DNA of 64,000 nucleotides from Paramacrobiotus metropolitanus (taxonomy: Eukaryota; Tardigrada; Eutardigrada; Parachela; Macrobiotidae). The stretch is taken from the NCBI RefSeq assembly GCF_019649055.1, contig NW_026570463.1, positions 38,681 through 102,680 of the forward strand, in the 5' to 3' direction. A model generated the notes under the pieces. It did no database searches, was not told the origin of the DNA, and saw only the letters and a list, made by a program, of their open reading frames with translations. Positions 24,143 to 37,149 of this stretch are shown here, piece by piece; positions within the stretch are counted from its first letter, which is position 1; every line of letters starts with the position of its first letter. The position numbers and the translations under genes are program-made.

Positions 24143-27100
24143 ATGGATAGCGGCGAGCGCACCCAGCTGACCCGCCAGATCTTAGCCGAGAATCTCCGCA
24201 CGGTGGACGAGCCGCGCTCTGACGACCCGCTGCTGGAGCAGCGCGGCGGGGGGCCGCGGCCGCGCTACGCCCCGCACCACACCCCGCCCGAGGTGATCCG
24301 CACGGCGTCCCCGCGGGCCGCGAACCCGGGGGTCGCGGGGAGCCCGAAGGAGTCCCCCACCTCGGAGACGGGCACGCGGACGTCGCATGCGCCCGACGGA
24401 GGCTACGGGTGGGTGATCGTCTTCGCCGTCTTCATGATCACCGTCATCCAGGACGGGTTGACGTTCTCCTTTGGCCTGCTGCTCCCGTATTTCAAGGAGG
24501 AGTACGAGGCGACGGACGGGTCGGGCTCGGCGGTGAATAGCATCTTGATGTCGTTTACGTTCTTTCTCGGTAAGGACAAACACTAAACAGGGCGAAATTA
24601 ATTTGCAGCATTCCTGTTATTTTGCTGATTTTTGCTCAGAGGTTCGTCCACGTTTTGTATTTTTTGAATGTTATGAAAATTAATTTGAGCGTCGTGATTC
24701 AGATTGTGTCTAGCGCATTTTCCCCGTGTTTTTATAAGTTTTATTGTACTTGTTTTGCTTATACTGCAAAATATTTTTATTGTAATTTATTTATATAAAA
24801 TTTTATTTCAATTTTAACGTTTATTTTCGTTTTGTTTTGGAGTTTTACCCTATTTTGCTTGTGCTGTATTTTATGCGGTTTATGTTAAATTATTATAAAT
24901 CATTTATGATAAATGACTCTCATTTTCTTTTAACGTGGTGTTCTTTATCGAACCGCTGCATGTCAGGAATTAATTTGAAATTTTATCTCCTGCTACGGAG
25001 AAGTTTGGATGAGTGACTTCACTGACCTAGGACGAAAAATTTCTTTTGATTTTCCATAAAAATTATTTGTAATTTTTTGTTGTGATTGGATGCATCATGC
25101 ATGTAAAGTTAAAGTTAAATCATCTACGATGTTAGATGCAAAGTTAGATCTGTTATTCGGGCCGTTATTCCTGTGCTGGTTTGCGTGTTGTCTGCATGTT
25201 AGCACTGTTTTGCAGCGCCCCTGGCCAGTATCTTATCGGACAAGTTCGGCGTGCGGAAAGTGGCCATGTGCGGCAGCATCATTGCCTTCCTGGGCGCACT
25301 ACTCTCCGTCTTCGCCACGAAAATCTGGCATCTCTGGATCACGTACGGCGGCCTCATCGGTATGTGCGCTGCCTGTGTCGGAAATTATTTTTTATTTCTA
25401 TTATATTTTATTATTCTTATTTTTAAATTAAGAAAGAAGAAAACCTAAGACACCTAAGAAATTATTATTTTTTTTACGAAAATTAATCGATTTTATTTTG
25501 TACAGCATTTTCCTGTGGACTAGTTATCGTCACTAATTTTTTTATATATTAAATTTCTATAAAGAAGAAATCGTTTAGTAGAGGAATTTATGATAAGAAA
25601 ATTTCCGTGTAATAAAAAAATTATTTTACTGTTGAATAATTCCCTGGGTGTTTTTTGTTTATCGAAATTCTGATGAGTGTACTAGTAATCAGTCAGCGCG
25701 AGATACCAATGGTCGGCGTATCGTGCCGTTGCACTACGTTATCGGTTGTTCGTGCACCGATGACCGTTAAGTTATTAACGATGATACATTGATTAGCCGT
25801 CCGTAATTATTACTGCGTAAATTTATTCCAGTTTAGAAAGTGGTTTACTTGTTTTCTGCGTTTGAATTTTATTTTTCAAATGTTAATTTGGGTTTAATAT
25901 TTTTAAAAAAAATTTTAAAAAAATCCAGAAAATGTTAAATGGATTTAGCATTTTTGGAAAATGTCAAATCCAAATGTCCAAGCCGGCCTTCGTAACGAGC
26001 GCCTCATAGTTATTGTATAACTCAAAAAAATAGTAGTGTACGTATCTATAGAACAATGTAAAGGATTTTTTAATTCATTTTGGCGATACAATACAGTCAC
26101 AAATTTCCGATAAAAGTGAAAGATTTGTACGGAATACACAGCTCAGCCGATTACGGAATCGCAAAAATTATTTCGTATACATCGCAAAAATAATTTTAAT
26201 AATTTAGGTTTTCATTTAATTGATGCATGAACGTAGGCATCGGGTTCGGGATGATCTATTTACCGGCCATCGTCACCGCCGCCTCGTGGTTCGAGGAGCG
26301 CCGGGCGACAGCCATGGGGCTGGCGGTGTGCGGGACGGGCGTGGGCGTGGCCATGTTCTCCTTCACCGTGGAGCCGCTGATCGCGCAGTACGGCATGCAG
26401 GGCTTCCTTCTCGTCTTATCGGGCATCGTTCTAAACGTCCTCGTCTTCTCGGCCATGCTGCGCGGCATCCCCCACTCCAGCTACGAGAAGCGCAAGGCGC
26501 AGCGCCGCCGCAGCGGCCGCGGCGGGCGGGACGCCGGCGACGAGGTCCAGATGGAGCCGCTCAACGAGAAAGCCGCACCGGTCAGTTGGTCGGCACATTT
26601 CCAATAGGGAAAAAATTATTTTAAATTTTTTTTTACCTTTTTTACAAATTGTCCCTGAATTTCCAATAGGGAAAGAATTATTTAAAATTGTTTTACCTTT
26701 TTTACAAATTGTTCCTGAACTAGCTGTTATTTTGAAATAAAAAGTCCAAGTTTTCGTATTTTCTTGTGAAATATTTGCATGAAAATTTGGATGATTTTTC
26801 CTAAGAGGGTTTTTTTTAGTAAACATAATTCTAGAATAATTTTTTCACACATTTCGTGAAATATTTTCTGTTTCTAATTTTTAAAAATATGAGAAAATGG
26901 TGAATTCGAGAAAATAACCGCATCAGTATATTTCGGATTTTCATATCTTGCATAACGAATATTTTCACACGTGTACTATTTTTTATTTTTCAAAATTATA
27001 ATTTAAAAAAATATTTTGTAGGTTTTATGCCAGACGAATGGAATAAATGGAATAAAAATTAAACTGAAATAAATACAAGGGCACCTAAATATTTGGAAAT

Positions 27101-29480
27101 ATTTCTCCAAAAAACAATGGTTATTTTCCCGAAGTAGCAGTGTTTTCTCAGTTTCTTCTCCAAATTAAAATTTTGAAAATATTGGCTGACCAATATATAA
27201 AATGAAATACAGATGAATAAAATGGCCATAAAGTATTGAAGGAATTTTCTGTAAAAAAATACGTATTAATTCATTCATTCATTTAATCATGATTAATGGC
27301 GTAAAAATTGACGGAATATGTGGCGATTGTAGGACACTGACACGGCGGCGCCGGCCGCGGGCGGCCGTCTGCCGTTCCTGCGGCAGTGGCAGTACTGGGT
27401 GATGCTGGTGGTGATTCTGCTGTGCGGCTTCAGCGCCTACATCCCCTTCATGTTCCTGGTGTCGCGCGCCCAGCACGACGTGGGCCGGCACGTCAACGGG
27501 CAGGCGCTGACCTACATCACCGGCGGACTGAACGTGGTGGGCCGGCTGTTCTCCGGCTTCCTCTCCGACCGCAAATGGTGCAACCGCGGCGTGTTCTACG
27601 CCAGCTCCTACATCATCTCCGGACTGAGCAGCATCTTCTCCTGGTTGTGCTATAATTTCGAGACGTTCGCCGTGTACGGCGCGGTCTATGGATTTAGCGG
27701 AGGTTAGTGCGAGATACAAGGCATTTTATTGGCAGAATTTTATTTTATTTTATTTGGAAAATAATGTACGAGTATTTTATTAGGGAAATATTATTCTGTT
27801 ATATTTTATTGGGAAAGTAATCAATATTGGGAAAATAATTTATAAGGATAATGATATTTTATTGGGAGAATATTTTATTTTATTATATTTCATTGGGAAA
27901 ATAATTTATAAGGATAATGATATTTTATTGGGAGAATATTTCTATTTATTAAGTATATTTCATTTGGAAAATAATTTATAGGGATGGTGATATATTTTAT
28001 TTAGAGATTATTTTATTATATTTCATTGGGAAAATAATCTGTAATTAGGAAAATAATTTATAAGGATAATAATATTTTATTTGGAGAATTTATTTTATTC
28101 AGAAAATTATCTGCAACTGGGAAAATAATTTATAAGGAAAATAATCTATGATTAAGGACTATTATTTTATTATATTTTATTGCGAAATTATATTCTACTG
28201 GGAAATTGTATATAATATTACATTTTATAGGGAAAATTTTATTTTGTTTGGAAATTTATGCATAATACGCTGATTTTATTTGAGCAGTTATTATTATCAA
28301 AAATACATGTGGAATTAAAATACATTTTGTCGGTGAAATAAGCGAGCTTTTCTGTGCAGGGATCATTATTGCGCTGCAGTCGGTGATTTTGTCGGATATT
28401 GTGGGGATTGACAATTTGTCGCCGGCCTTCGGCATCTCCCTGGTAGTGCTGGGCGCCGCGTCCCTCGCCGGACCGCCCACCGCCGGTAAGATGCGCCTTC
28501 TTTTTTTAAAAAAAAATCCCCGTTTATTTGCAGATTTAATTCCATAAAAATGTTCGATTACTCTCCTGCTGGTATTTTTTTTTTTAATTTTTTAATGTGG
28601 GTTAATGCGTATGTTAATGGAAATCTGTTGCACAGTTCTGTATTTTTATTCAGCTCAGTATCTTATTCAGTTTCTGTTGTAGTTTTAATTTTCCTTCCTG
28701 TCTTCAAAGCGATTTCCTGTGGTTTTTTTTGTATTTTTGTTCTTCCTAAAATTTATTACATGTACAGTAGTGATTTTCTGCAACTGTATGCTATTTTATT
28801 TGAACCCGTTTATTTGATATCTTTTTATTTATTTATTCATTTATCTGTTTTACATGATTTTATTGATGAATATTTGTATTGTATTTATTAATTGTTTATT
28901 CATTTTTAATTGTTACAGCAGTTGGTGTTAAGTTTTTATTTTTGTCATAAATTTTTTTCAGTTTTAGTCATTTTTCTTATAATTTGTATTAATTCCAATA
29001 ATTTTTGTTATAAGTTTTTTTTTAAAAATTGCAGTACTTTTTGTTATAATTTATTTTTAATGCCAATAAATTTTTTTAAAATTCCAATAATTTTTATTAT
29101 AATTTTATAATTTTTATTATAATTTTAAAATTTTTATTATAATTTTTTAAAAATAATTTTTGTTATAGGTTTTTTTTTTAAAAATTGCAGTAAGTTCTGT
29201 TATAATTTATTTTAATGCCAATAAATTTTTTTAAAATTCCAATAATTTTTATTATAATTTTATAATTTTTATTATAGTTTTTTAAAAATAATTTTTGGTA
29301 GGAGCGATCATCGCGGCGCAGGACAACGAGTACAAATGGACGTTCGTGGTGTTCGGCGTGATCGTGCTGATCGGCGGCGTGATCTTCCTGGTCGTGCCGT
29401 TGGGCGATCTGTGCCGGCGTCTGCTCGGGAAGCGCGGCAACAAATACACGCCCCCGCAACCCGGCAGCGTCAGCGCCTGA
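24143..29480 (+). CDS. Monocarboxylate transporter, SLC16 family (MFS), 6 exons
   Basis: Exons are 24143-24569, 25216-25359, 26237-26580, 27333-27702, 28360-28485 and 29302-29480. All have GT-AG introns and all phases agree, giving 529 residues. A ~80-residue Pro- and Ser-rich cytoplasmic N-terminus precedes the SLC16 signature PDGGYGWVI (residues 84-92) at the first membrane helix. Exons 2-3 give APLASILSDKFGVRKVAM and GIGFGMIYLPAIV, typical of MFS helices 2-5. A basic loop (YEKRKAQRRRSGRGG) separates the two halves. Exons 4-5 carry helices 7-11 (RLFSGFLSDR, DNLSPAFGISLVVLGAASLA). Exon 6 has the last helix and a short tail. The family carries lactate, pyruvate or other monocarboxylates, or related substrates such as aromatic amino acids, across the plasma membrane. 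The subtype and substrate cannot be read from this sequence. It converges with Cbl. A decayed copy of exon 5 is at 7058-7179. Confidence 0.94.
26597..26716. repeat. Two-copy tandem repeat in SLC16 intron 3
   Basis: Two units of about 60 bp, each with TTCCAATAGGGAAA and CCTTTTTTACAAATTGT, follow directly after the exon 3 donor. Differences between them are small indels in T and A runs. Confidence 0.8.
27720..28250. repeat. Degenerate AT-rich tandem repeat in SLC16 intron 4
   Basis: Variants of TTTTATTGGGAAAATAATTT and TATAAGGATAATGATA recur many times with irregular spacing through most of intron 4. No coding signal is present. Confidence 0.75.
29008..29301. repeat. Tandem duplication of the 3' end of SLC16 intron 5
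   Basis: Two units of about 130-150 bp share AAAAATTGCAGTA, AATGCCAATAAATTTTTTT and TATAATTTTTATTAT. The first unit ends ATTTTTGTTATAGG and the second ends ATTTTTGGTAGG, the real acceptor. The upstream unit therefore carries a duplicate potential acceptor. Confidence 0.75.
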
Positions 29481-30955
29481 TTTCTGCTCAATTTCCACGC
29501 GGCTAATCAATTACACAACGTTTTTACCGGGTTTTACGCTTGTTTTCTTCGTAGCATTTTTTTTATATATGCGTATGATGTGTTGTTAGCGGTGGCGTTT
29601 GTGCATGCCCGACAAAAGAGTTCCTGGTTTTTGTTTTTTGTTTTTTGCCTCTGATATCGTTTAACGTTGGTTGGGTTTGTTTTTGTTTTTTCGGAGTGAT
29701 TGTGTTGTTTGTTTATTCGTTGGCGCTGTGTTTTTTACCGATTAAAAATTACCAACGCCGAAATCATCCGAAAATAATATTTTTCAGTAAATAAAATTTT
29801 TCATCTAAAAATAATTCTCATAACAACAAATAAATAAACTATAAATGAATAAGAATAATTTTTAATAAGTATTAAATTCTATTTTTCCCCAGTAATAAAT
29901 CGGGGTGAATAGAAATTGTTAATAATTTTTTAAACTAGCAAACTGGATAAGATTGCAAAAGAATATTGGATTTTATTATTCATTGATAAATAATAATAAT
30001 GAAAACTCTGAATAATACTAATACACAAAACTAAACGCAACTAAATGTTTAATACTTCAATTTTTTCAAACCAATGGATTTCCCAGCGTTTCAAAGGCGG
30101 CAGGTTTCGTAGTGCAGTGCCACAAAGTTGTAAACTGGTAATCTGCGACGGCCCGTTAGCTGGCTGCTTAACAGCGTAGTGCAGTAACTCGCCGTAATAA
30201 AATTAGCAAAAATATATTTTTTTTTTATTCTGTACTAACCAGTAACAGTGCAATAGAAAAACTTACCATTTTCCAGTTTTTCACTACATCTTGTTGCGAA
30301 ATTATTTAAAAATTTCAATTGCTATGCGTTGCTCTTTATACGTATACTGTACCTGAATAAACTGTGAATAAATCAACCAGAAACTGATGTGAACTTTATT
30401 AGCGGTATAATTATGACGCCAAATTAATTACAAAATAAACGGAATCGCCGCGCGCGCGTCAGCCAGAGAGAACACTGGAGCATCATCACGAAAAATACGA
30501 AACAAAAAGAAACACGGCGCGTGAAATTAGGAACATCGCGAAAACCAAAGCAATTAATTACAAATCATCCCGAAAAATCCCCCAAAAATCCGTAATAAAT
30601 CGCGCGTACATAGAAAAATACAAAAATAGCAGCCAATAAATCCCGCAATACGAAAATCAATAATTATTCCGAAAAAATCCCGTCGACGTATAATCCACGC
30701 AAACATCCCATTTCGCAACGGAAAATAATAATTCATCATTTTTCAAATTCCCACAGGAATTGGAGGAAAATTCGGATTCCGCAACGAAAACTGGGGAAAA
30801 TTCCAAAGTCGGGAAAAATCCATTCCGCAACGCATAAAAATAGTCATCCCGTTTTTTCCCAACAAAACAAGGCCGCCAAAAATTGTCGTGGACGAAGGCG
30901 ATATCACAACCCGGTCAAAAATGAAGAAAAATCGCGAATAAATCCATCAATCCGG
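29481..30955. other. Convergent intergenic region between SLC16 and Cbl
   Basis: The 3' UTRs of the two convergent genes lie here. AATAAA-type signals occur on both strands but cannot be assigned to a gene with certainty. From about 30540 a sequence rich in AAAATCCC and ATTCCGCAA words runs into the Cbl 3' end. No additional gene was recognised. Confidence 0.5.
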
Positions 30956-31078
30956 TCAAAAATGTGGATAAATCCGCAAATAAATCGGCGAATAAATCCA
31001 CGAATAAATCCGCGAATAATCCGAATAAATCCAGAAACATTCCGAATAAATCCGCGAATAAATCGGAATAAATTCGCA
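30910..31078. repeat. 12-bp AATAAATCCGCG-type minisatellite encoding the Cbl tail
   Basis: Variants of GAATAAATCCGC recur about a dozen times with small indels. On the minus strand they are read in the Cbl frame as [11 protein letters not shown] repeats up to the TGA at 30956. The array continues a little past the stop codon. Confidence 0.85.
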
Positions 31079-34000
31079 CAATTCAGCGCCGCGGCGCCAA
31101 TTTGGGCGAGGGGGCCGGGGACGCCCCGCGCGGGGCACCGGCGGCGCCAGCCCATTGACCACGCCCAGCCGCCGCGCCCCCAGCAGGGGCGAGCTGCCGG
31201 GGGTCCCGGCGGCGCTCCACTCGTCCTCGACGTCCACCAGCGGCCGCTGCGCCCCATTTTCTTCACTTTTACCCCCCGGGGGCGACCCGCCGACACCCCC
31301 CGCGGGGCGGAAGGGCTCCACGACCACCGCCTCCGTGTCCTTGATCTCGGCGCGGCAGAAGGGGCAGGTGGGCGTGGCGGCGGCCGTCTCCGAGTCCTGC
31401 CAGTGCTGCAGACACGCCGTGCACAGGAGATGGCCGCAGGGCTCCAGACGCACGTCCTTGTCGCGTTCGGCGCAGATCTTGCATAACTGGAAGGTGCTGC
31501 CCATCTCGCAGTACAGTTCGTACTGTTCTTGGGTGACGCGGATGTGGTCCTCGGTGTCCGGGCCCATCGCCCACGAGAGGTCCACGTTGACGTGCCGCCC
31601 GTCCGGATACAGGTAACTGCCGGCCCGAGAAACACATTTTACGCTTAAATTTCATCGTGCAAATGTGTAAAAATATTTTAGCTGCGTTTTAACAATTAAT
31701 TTTCTGATTTTTTTAATTTAAATTATTTCATTTCTCAGCGCTCAACCCAATTCAACTCGCGTTTCTTCCCATTACTTCTTAATAATTTTTTTAAAAAAAT
31801 CTTTATTTTAAATATTTATTGTTACATTTATAATTTTAAGCTGTATAATAAAGAATTATTTTAAAAATAATTAAATAAGTTAATTTATTAAAATTCATAT
31901 AAAGCAAACTATTTAAAATTCGTACAATTACCTAATAAAATGGTTATATGGATGAAAGAAGGAAATGAAGAGAATTTGACGATGAGGGAATTTACGTGAA
32001 AACTTGTCCACGTAAATGTATTATCATTTTCCAGAATAATACTACGGACGCGTGTATCTGTATGTACGCTGAAAACTGCCAAGAATAATGGAAGAAAATT
32101 CTTCCGATTACGTACAAGCGTTCGCGGGCGCCGTCGAGGAGCGCCTGGCACAAGGATTTATTCTGCGGGATCGTCTGCAGGATGCTGCCGTCCTGGGTGA
32201 CGTAGCCGATGGCCCACTGCCCGAGGCGGGTGCAGCTCAACCGGAACACGTAACTGCCAATAAATTCATTGAAAATACCGGCAATTTTCTGTGCTTTTAC
32301 AGTTATAACCATCTATTTTCCATTTATTACCTTTCCACGGCAAAAATAAATTTATTCACGTCAAAACCAATTTTTACTTTTTCTGTGCTTGTAAAATCAG
32401 TATTAAAACGTACTAGTTTTTAGCACAGGAAAATGCCATAACAGCACAGATGATTTAATTTGTTAATTTAATTTAATACTTTTCTGTGTTAATTAAATCC
32501 GTTTTAAATTAAATCTAATTAATAAATTAATTTTTTCAAATTAATTTACTTAAATCCGCGCTGACCTGCCGGGTTTGTTGATGAACTGCTGCAGACGCGC
32601 CTTCACCTCGTCATACGTCAGAAACGCCACGTATCCCGGATGCGTGACGGCCAGAATCTGCCAGTTCTTCAGCAGCGTCGGCCACGGCTGGAACAGCCTG
32701 AAAAGCAAAACACCACAACAATAATCTCCCAGATAATCTTCTTTTAATCAAGAAAAAAAACATCACAGCGAGCAGACAGGCAACACCAATCCGTGTGCCA
32801 AAAATCGCTGGTAGTCTGTAAATCTGATGGCGCGCCTGCTCTGACACGCACCGACCACCGGCGCGCATCGCGTCGCCACACGCGACGCCGGCGCTCATCC
32901 GGCCAACACACCGATAATTCCATTCCAGCTGTATTTTCTCAGCGCAATCAAATACTGTTTATTTAAAAATACACGTACCGCAATTTTTAAATCAATTAAA
33001 TTATTTAATTTTTTAAATTATTTTTTCCATTTCGTATTACCATGGTTTTTTTTCTAAGTCAGATTGATTACAATTTAAAATTTTGAATAGCTTCAGTTTT
33101 CACAAACTGCTACAATGCATCGTAATGTTTTAAAAATTTTTTAAAAATGACTTAATGTTTAATATTTCGGTTTTCTAATGTCAGATAGTTTTCTGTGCTA
33201 ACTGAATTAATTTTTCAATTACCATGTTTGTTTTACAACGAAAATAAAGTTATCAATTCATATTAATTCCATTTTTTTTCTGATTATTAAATCCACTTCG
33301 GTATTTTATGAATGATTAAGCGAAATTAAACAAACATTTAAAATAATATTAATTTCCAGCTTATTAAATTCAATTTATATTTATAGTCTTGTCGAAGCCA
33401 AATTAAACATCCGTAAATTGTAATTTCATTTTTCACAAAATACCGTGAAACGTCTGTGTTTTTCAGATGAATTTTCGACCCATACGAAGCCACGAAGCGT
33501 TAAAAAGCCTACCAAATCTGATATGATTAAATTCCAGAAAACAACCATAAAAAACGTTACTAAAATCTAAATAAATCAAAATACTTGTATATAAAATAAC
33601 CCATTAAAAATAGAAAGTAAACTATCAAGTGTATTGCAGTCGGTTGGCCGTGTTTAACAAGATGAAACCCGAGCCGGGGGCTTATGCAATAATGCAACAC
33701 GTATAAAAGCCCGTCCTTCACCTTGCGCGACCGCAACAACGCAACAACAATGGCGTTTTCATGTCGCTTACCGTGTGAAAATGTCGAACTCGAAAATGGA
33801 CACGCAGTCGTTGCCGGTGAGATCGAGGGTGCTCTTCAGCGCCGCGGCCTCCATCGGCGAGGAGATGGGCTGGCGCACGTGCAGTTTAGCCAGGAAGGAC
33901 GTCCACGACACGATGATTCTGCGGCACAACGTCACAAAAATTAAATAAAAATTATTAATGAAAAATAAATAAAAATTCTCTTCCGTCGCGTCTGGAAATT

Positions 34001-36059
34001 CTGTTAACAGTCATTTATAAATAAAGAAAAGTTCCTCCCTTCCGTCGCATCGGGACGCTTCACTAAAATTTCTATTAATCATCGCATTGCGTGAGCTGCC
34101 ACACGAAGCGTTCAAAATAATTTTTAAATAATAATACACAAAATAAATTAAAATACTTTTTCTCGTGCAGCGCCAGGGCGTCTTATTGCAAATTTTTTTA
34201 TTATTCCCGCTTCTAATTACTGTGTTTTATTTTCATTAAAATTTAAACTTTTGTTAACTTGTTAATTGTTATTATTATTAATTTGATAATGATAGTAACA
34301 GTAAGAATATTCCTAATATTTAAGAAAAATTATAAATACGGGGAAAAACCTTCAAAAATCGTCTCTCTCGTCGCGCCGGGACGTTTGCTAAAAGTTCTAT
34401 TAATAATCGGATCAATTACAATTTCCGCCCACTTCTCGCGAACAAACAGGGCTTTGGATAAAATTACATAAGCGAAATGAGCGTGACAAGTGTGGTTTGT
34501 GTCGCTAAAAATCTCTGAGGAGCGATCCCAGCTGTGATCGCTGGGCCCAGGAGAATCGCCGGCTTGTTGCGCTCCACTTCGGCGATACTCGGATGAATTT
34601 CCGAAATTACCCAATAAGGTGGAGTGCATCAGCTGCTGCCGCATCGGGGAGTGCCCAGCGCAAACAATACACTCATTCAGCACACCGAAGAATTAATTTC
34701 GACAAATTATTTCTAAATTCAACTGACTTCAGGTTTCGGGAAAAAATTACCACGTTGTACATAAAAAATATGCTTGGGTGAAAATTCCACAATAACACAA
34801 GTTAAAAAAATTAATTTCATTTAATTTCAAATTTTCAGAGAAAATAATTAATAATAATTTCAATTTGTTAATAATTGCAGTCAATTTCAAATTCAGTTTT
34901 TTCAATTAAAAATCAAAAATTAATTTAACTTAATTTCAGCGCAAATTAATTTCCAATAATAATCGGGAAAATAAGAACACAAAATATTACCCAAGAAAAT
35001 CTCAGTAAAAATACAGTATAACAATAAAATATAGTAAATGATTTAACCTTTCAACTAACAAAGACGGCCAAGTTCTAAAAATTTTTTATCAAATAGCTTT
35101 AACGTCAAAAATTAGAAAGGCAGAAAATATGCTATAAAGATTACTGTAAAAGAACTTCAGCATTCTGATGAATTATTAAAATATAATTATGGCAAATGAA
35201 TGTCAACGAAATTAACTGAGAATTAGCAGAATACGGTGCAGAAATGAAGAACCTGTACGCCACACTGCGTACTGATGCAGTCACAGCACGGAAGACGAGC
35301 AAGTGCGCGTAATTAAATCAACCATAAACACCGTAATTAATCGCAACAAGTGTGGCAATTAGCAGAACACGGCGCGGAAGTGAAAAGCCTGTACGCCACC
35401 CGCACCTGCTGCTACAGTACACATGGAAGCACACCACTTGCGCCGCTAATCTTCTGCCTTAATTTACCGTTGCTGGAATTCTCTCACCTGTCATGGAACG
35501 TCGCTTTCCACCACTCCGCCGCGTCCGCCTTCGTAATGCGGAACGAATCCCCCGCGTACTCCCCGTTGGGATACAGCGCCTTCAGCTCGGCCAGCATATG
35601 CGAGAACACCAGCGACAGCTTATTGAGATTCCGCCGCGCCGCCGATTTCTCCTCGAACATCCCGTCCTTGGCGTCCTTGAACAGTTTAATCGTCTCCTTA
35701 CATTTCCGCGTCAGATTATCCACGAACAGATTGAAATAATCCTCGTCCCGCGCCGTAGGCCGCTCGTCATGCCGCTGGCAGATGAGTTTCAGGTGCTGGA
35801 AGGTGTCGGGGATGATGTCCAGGATAAATGGGGGGCTGTTCTTCAGACGCATCCTGGGTTGTTGGCACAGGGTGACCACTTTGTCCATGAGTTTGCACAC
35901 CTTGTCGGAGGTCCGCCGCTCATTTCCCCCCGTGGTGGGGGGGCCGGAAAGGGCCTCCTGGAGGCGCCCCCAGATGGAGGAGGGGACAGGGGGGGTGGTG
36001 GTGTTGCGCAGCATGGAGGGGGGCGCGTTCAGGCGGCTGCCGTTGTTCAGCGACATCAT
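30956..36059 (-). CDS. Cbl: E3 ubiquitin ligase Cbl (5 exons)
   Basis: Minus-strand exons are 36059-35488, 33918-33772, 32697-32566, 32253-32116 and 31616-30956. Every junction is phase 2, and the product is 549 residues. The N-terminal tyrosine-kinase-binding region is complete. The four-helix bundle in exon 1 includes [19 protein letters not shown]. The EF-hand spans exon 2 into exon 3 (EFDIFTRLFQPW). The SH2-like domain is in exons 3-4 ([35 protein letters not shown]). The linker helix keeps both regulatory tyrosines ([11 protein letters not shown], Tyr362 and Tyr365, equal to human Tyr368 and Tyr371). The RING finger has Cys375, Cys378, Cys390, His392, Cys395, Cys398, Cys414 and Cys417. 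A short Pro- and Gly-rich region follows. There is no UBA domain, as in short Cbl forms. The last ~35 residues are a Tyr/Ile/Ser repeat. Cbl binds phosphotyrosine motifs on activated receptor kinases and ubiquitinates them for endocytic down-regulation. Confidence 0.97.
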
Positions 36060-36289
36060 TTTACGAGGTGATCAGCATGATAAAAAAGAGGAGAGTTTTC
36101 TGGTTGAGTTGATTCCATCCGGAGCGGTGTGTGTGGTGGGAGATGGGAAAGTGTCATTGGGAAGGCGATGGAAGCATGCGTGAGGAATGCTTGGCAGGTG
36201 TAAAAATTATTATTTTTGCGCTCTGACTGGTGAGCTCATTCGTGTCGGTGCGCGTTCAGCGACGATGCGTACGTACTTACTGACAACAC
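36060..36289. other. Cbl upstream region
   Basis: This short segment between the Cbl start codon and the inverted-repeat element at 36290 must contain the 5' leader and proximal promoter. No obvious core element was recognised. Confidence 0.4.
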
Positions 36290-36292
36290 CGC

Positions 36293-36838
36293 GTGCGCGT
36301 TGAGCCGCAACTTCAGCGCCCATGCGTACGAACGACTCGTACGTACGCGGTGCATCACTCGTACGGTACGAGTTCTATGGATACAGTGAAACCTCCAAGA
36401 TACGTACACCTCCGTTCAACAAATTTGGGACGTAACACACCTTTTAAGGTCAGCTGACGTCAGTCATTGCACTTGTACGTACGTTATGGCAGCACGCGGT
36501 GCCTATCCAGTACAGCCTCCTCGTACGTACACTCCCAAGATACGTACACCTCTCACTTAAGTACAAAAAATTCTGTACCGAAACTCTCCGTAGACTATAA
36601 TACTGTACAGGGGGGAACCTCTACGTGACGTACACCTCTACGATGCGTACACGTACACTTTTTCTCTGTTTCGCCTGCCCATTAGGTATGTAGAATAGAA
36701 CTATGTAAGTACTTGTCGCTGTTAACATGGTTCATTTGGGTCATAACACTCGTACCGTACGAGTGATGCACCGCGTACGTACGAGTCGTTCGTACGCATC
36801 GGTGCTGACCAGTGAAGTTGCGGCTCAACGCCCACGCT
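36293..36838. mobile_element. Inverted-repeat element with ~80-bp CGTAC-rich termini
   Basis: The left terminus (36293-36372) and right terminus (36745-36838) are near-perfect reverse complements. They share GTTGAGCCGCAACTTCA, ATGCGTACGAACGACTCGTA and CGGTGCATCACTCGTACGG. The termini contain the nested palindrome ACTCGTACSGTACGAGT. The ~370-bp interior repeats the word GATACGTACACCTC (about 36398, 36537, 36632) and has no coding frame. It lies directly upstream of Cbl and is best read as a non-autonomous DNA element. Confidence 0.8.
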
Positions 36839-37149
36839 GAGATCTAATTAATTTTGTAATTGATCTTTGTGAAATTGATCACCGAAGATTTGCTGTTTGT
36901 GGTTAATGTAATTGATGTTTGTGGAAATTGATCACCGAAGATTTGGTTCAAGGAATTGATATCTGTGAACACACTCTTTGGACCATCGCTGTGATCGAAG
37001 ATTTCGGGGCAAGGCCGCAGCTGCACGCATCCACAGGCGCCAGGACTTTCAGAAAATCCGATTCTAGGATGAATCAGATATCTTGGAAGTCTTGGCACCT
37101 GCGGCATTTAAATCAATGGAAATTCGGTGATGGGACCACGCCAATGACG

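Noticed and set aside
24182-24583. 133-codon minus-strand frame in SLC16 exon 1
   Set aside because: Antisense shadow of a GC-rich exon whose sense frame is clearly SLC16.
28550-29110. Hydrophobic plus-strand frames rich in Phe, Ile and Tyr
   Set aside because: They are T-rich intron sequence between two exons joined in phase, so their apparent membrane segments are compositional.
30962-31616. Plus-strand reading frames of 150-174 codons opposite Cbl
   Set aside because: They are antisense shadows of the GC-rich Cbl exon 5.
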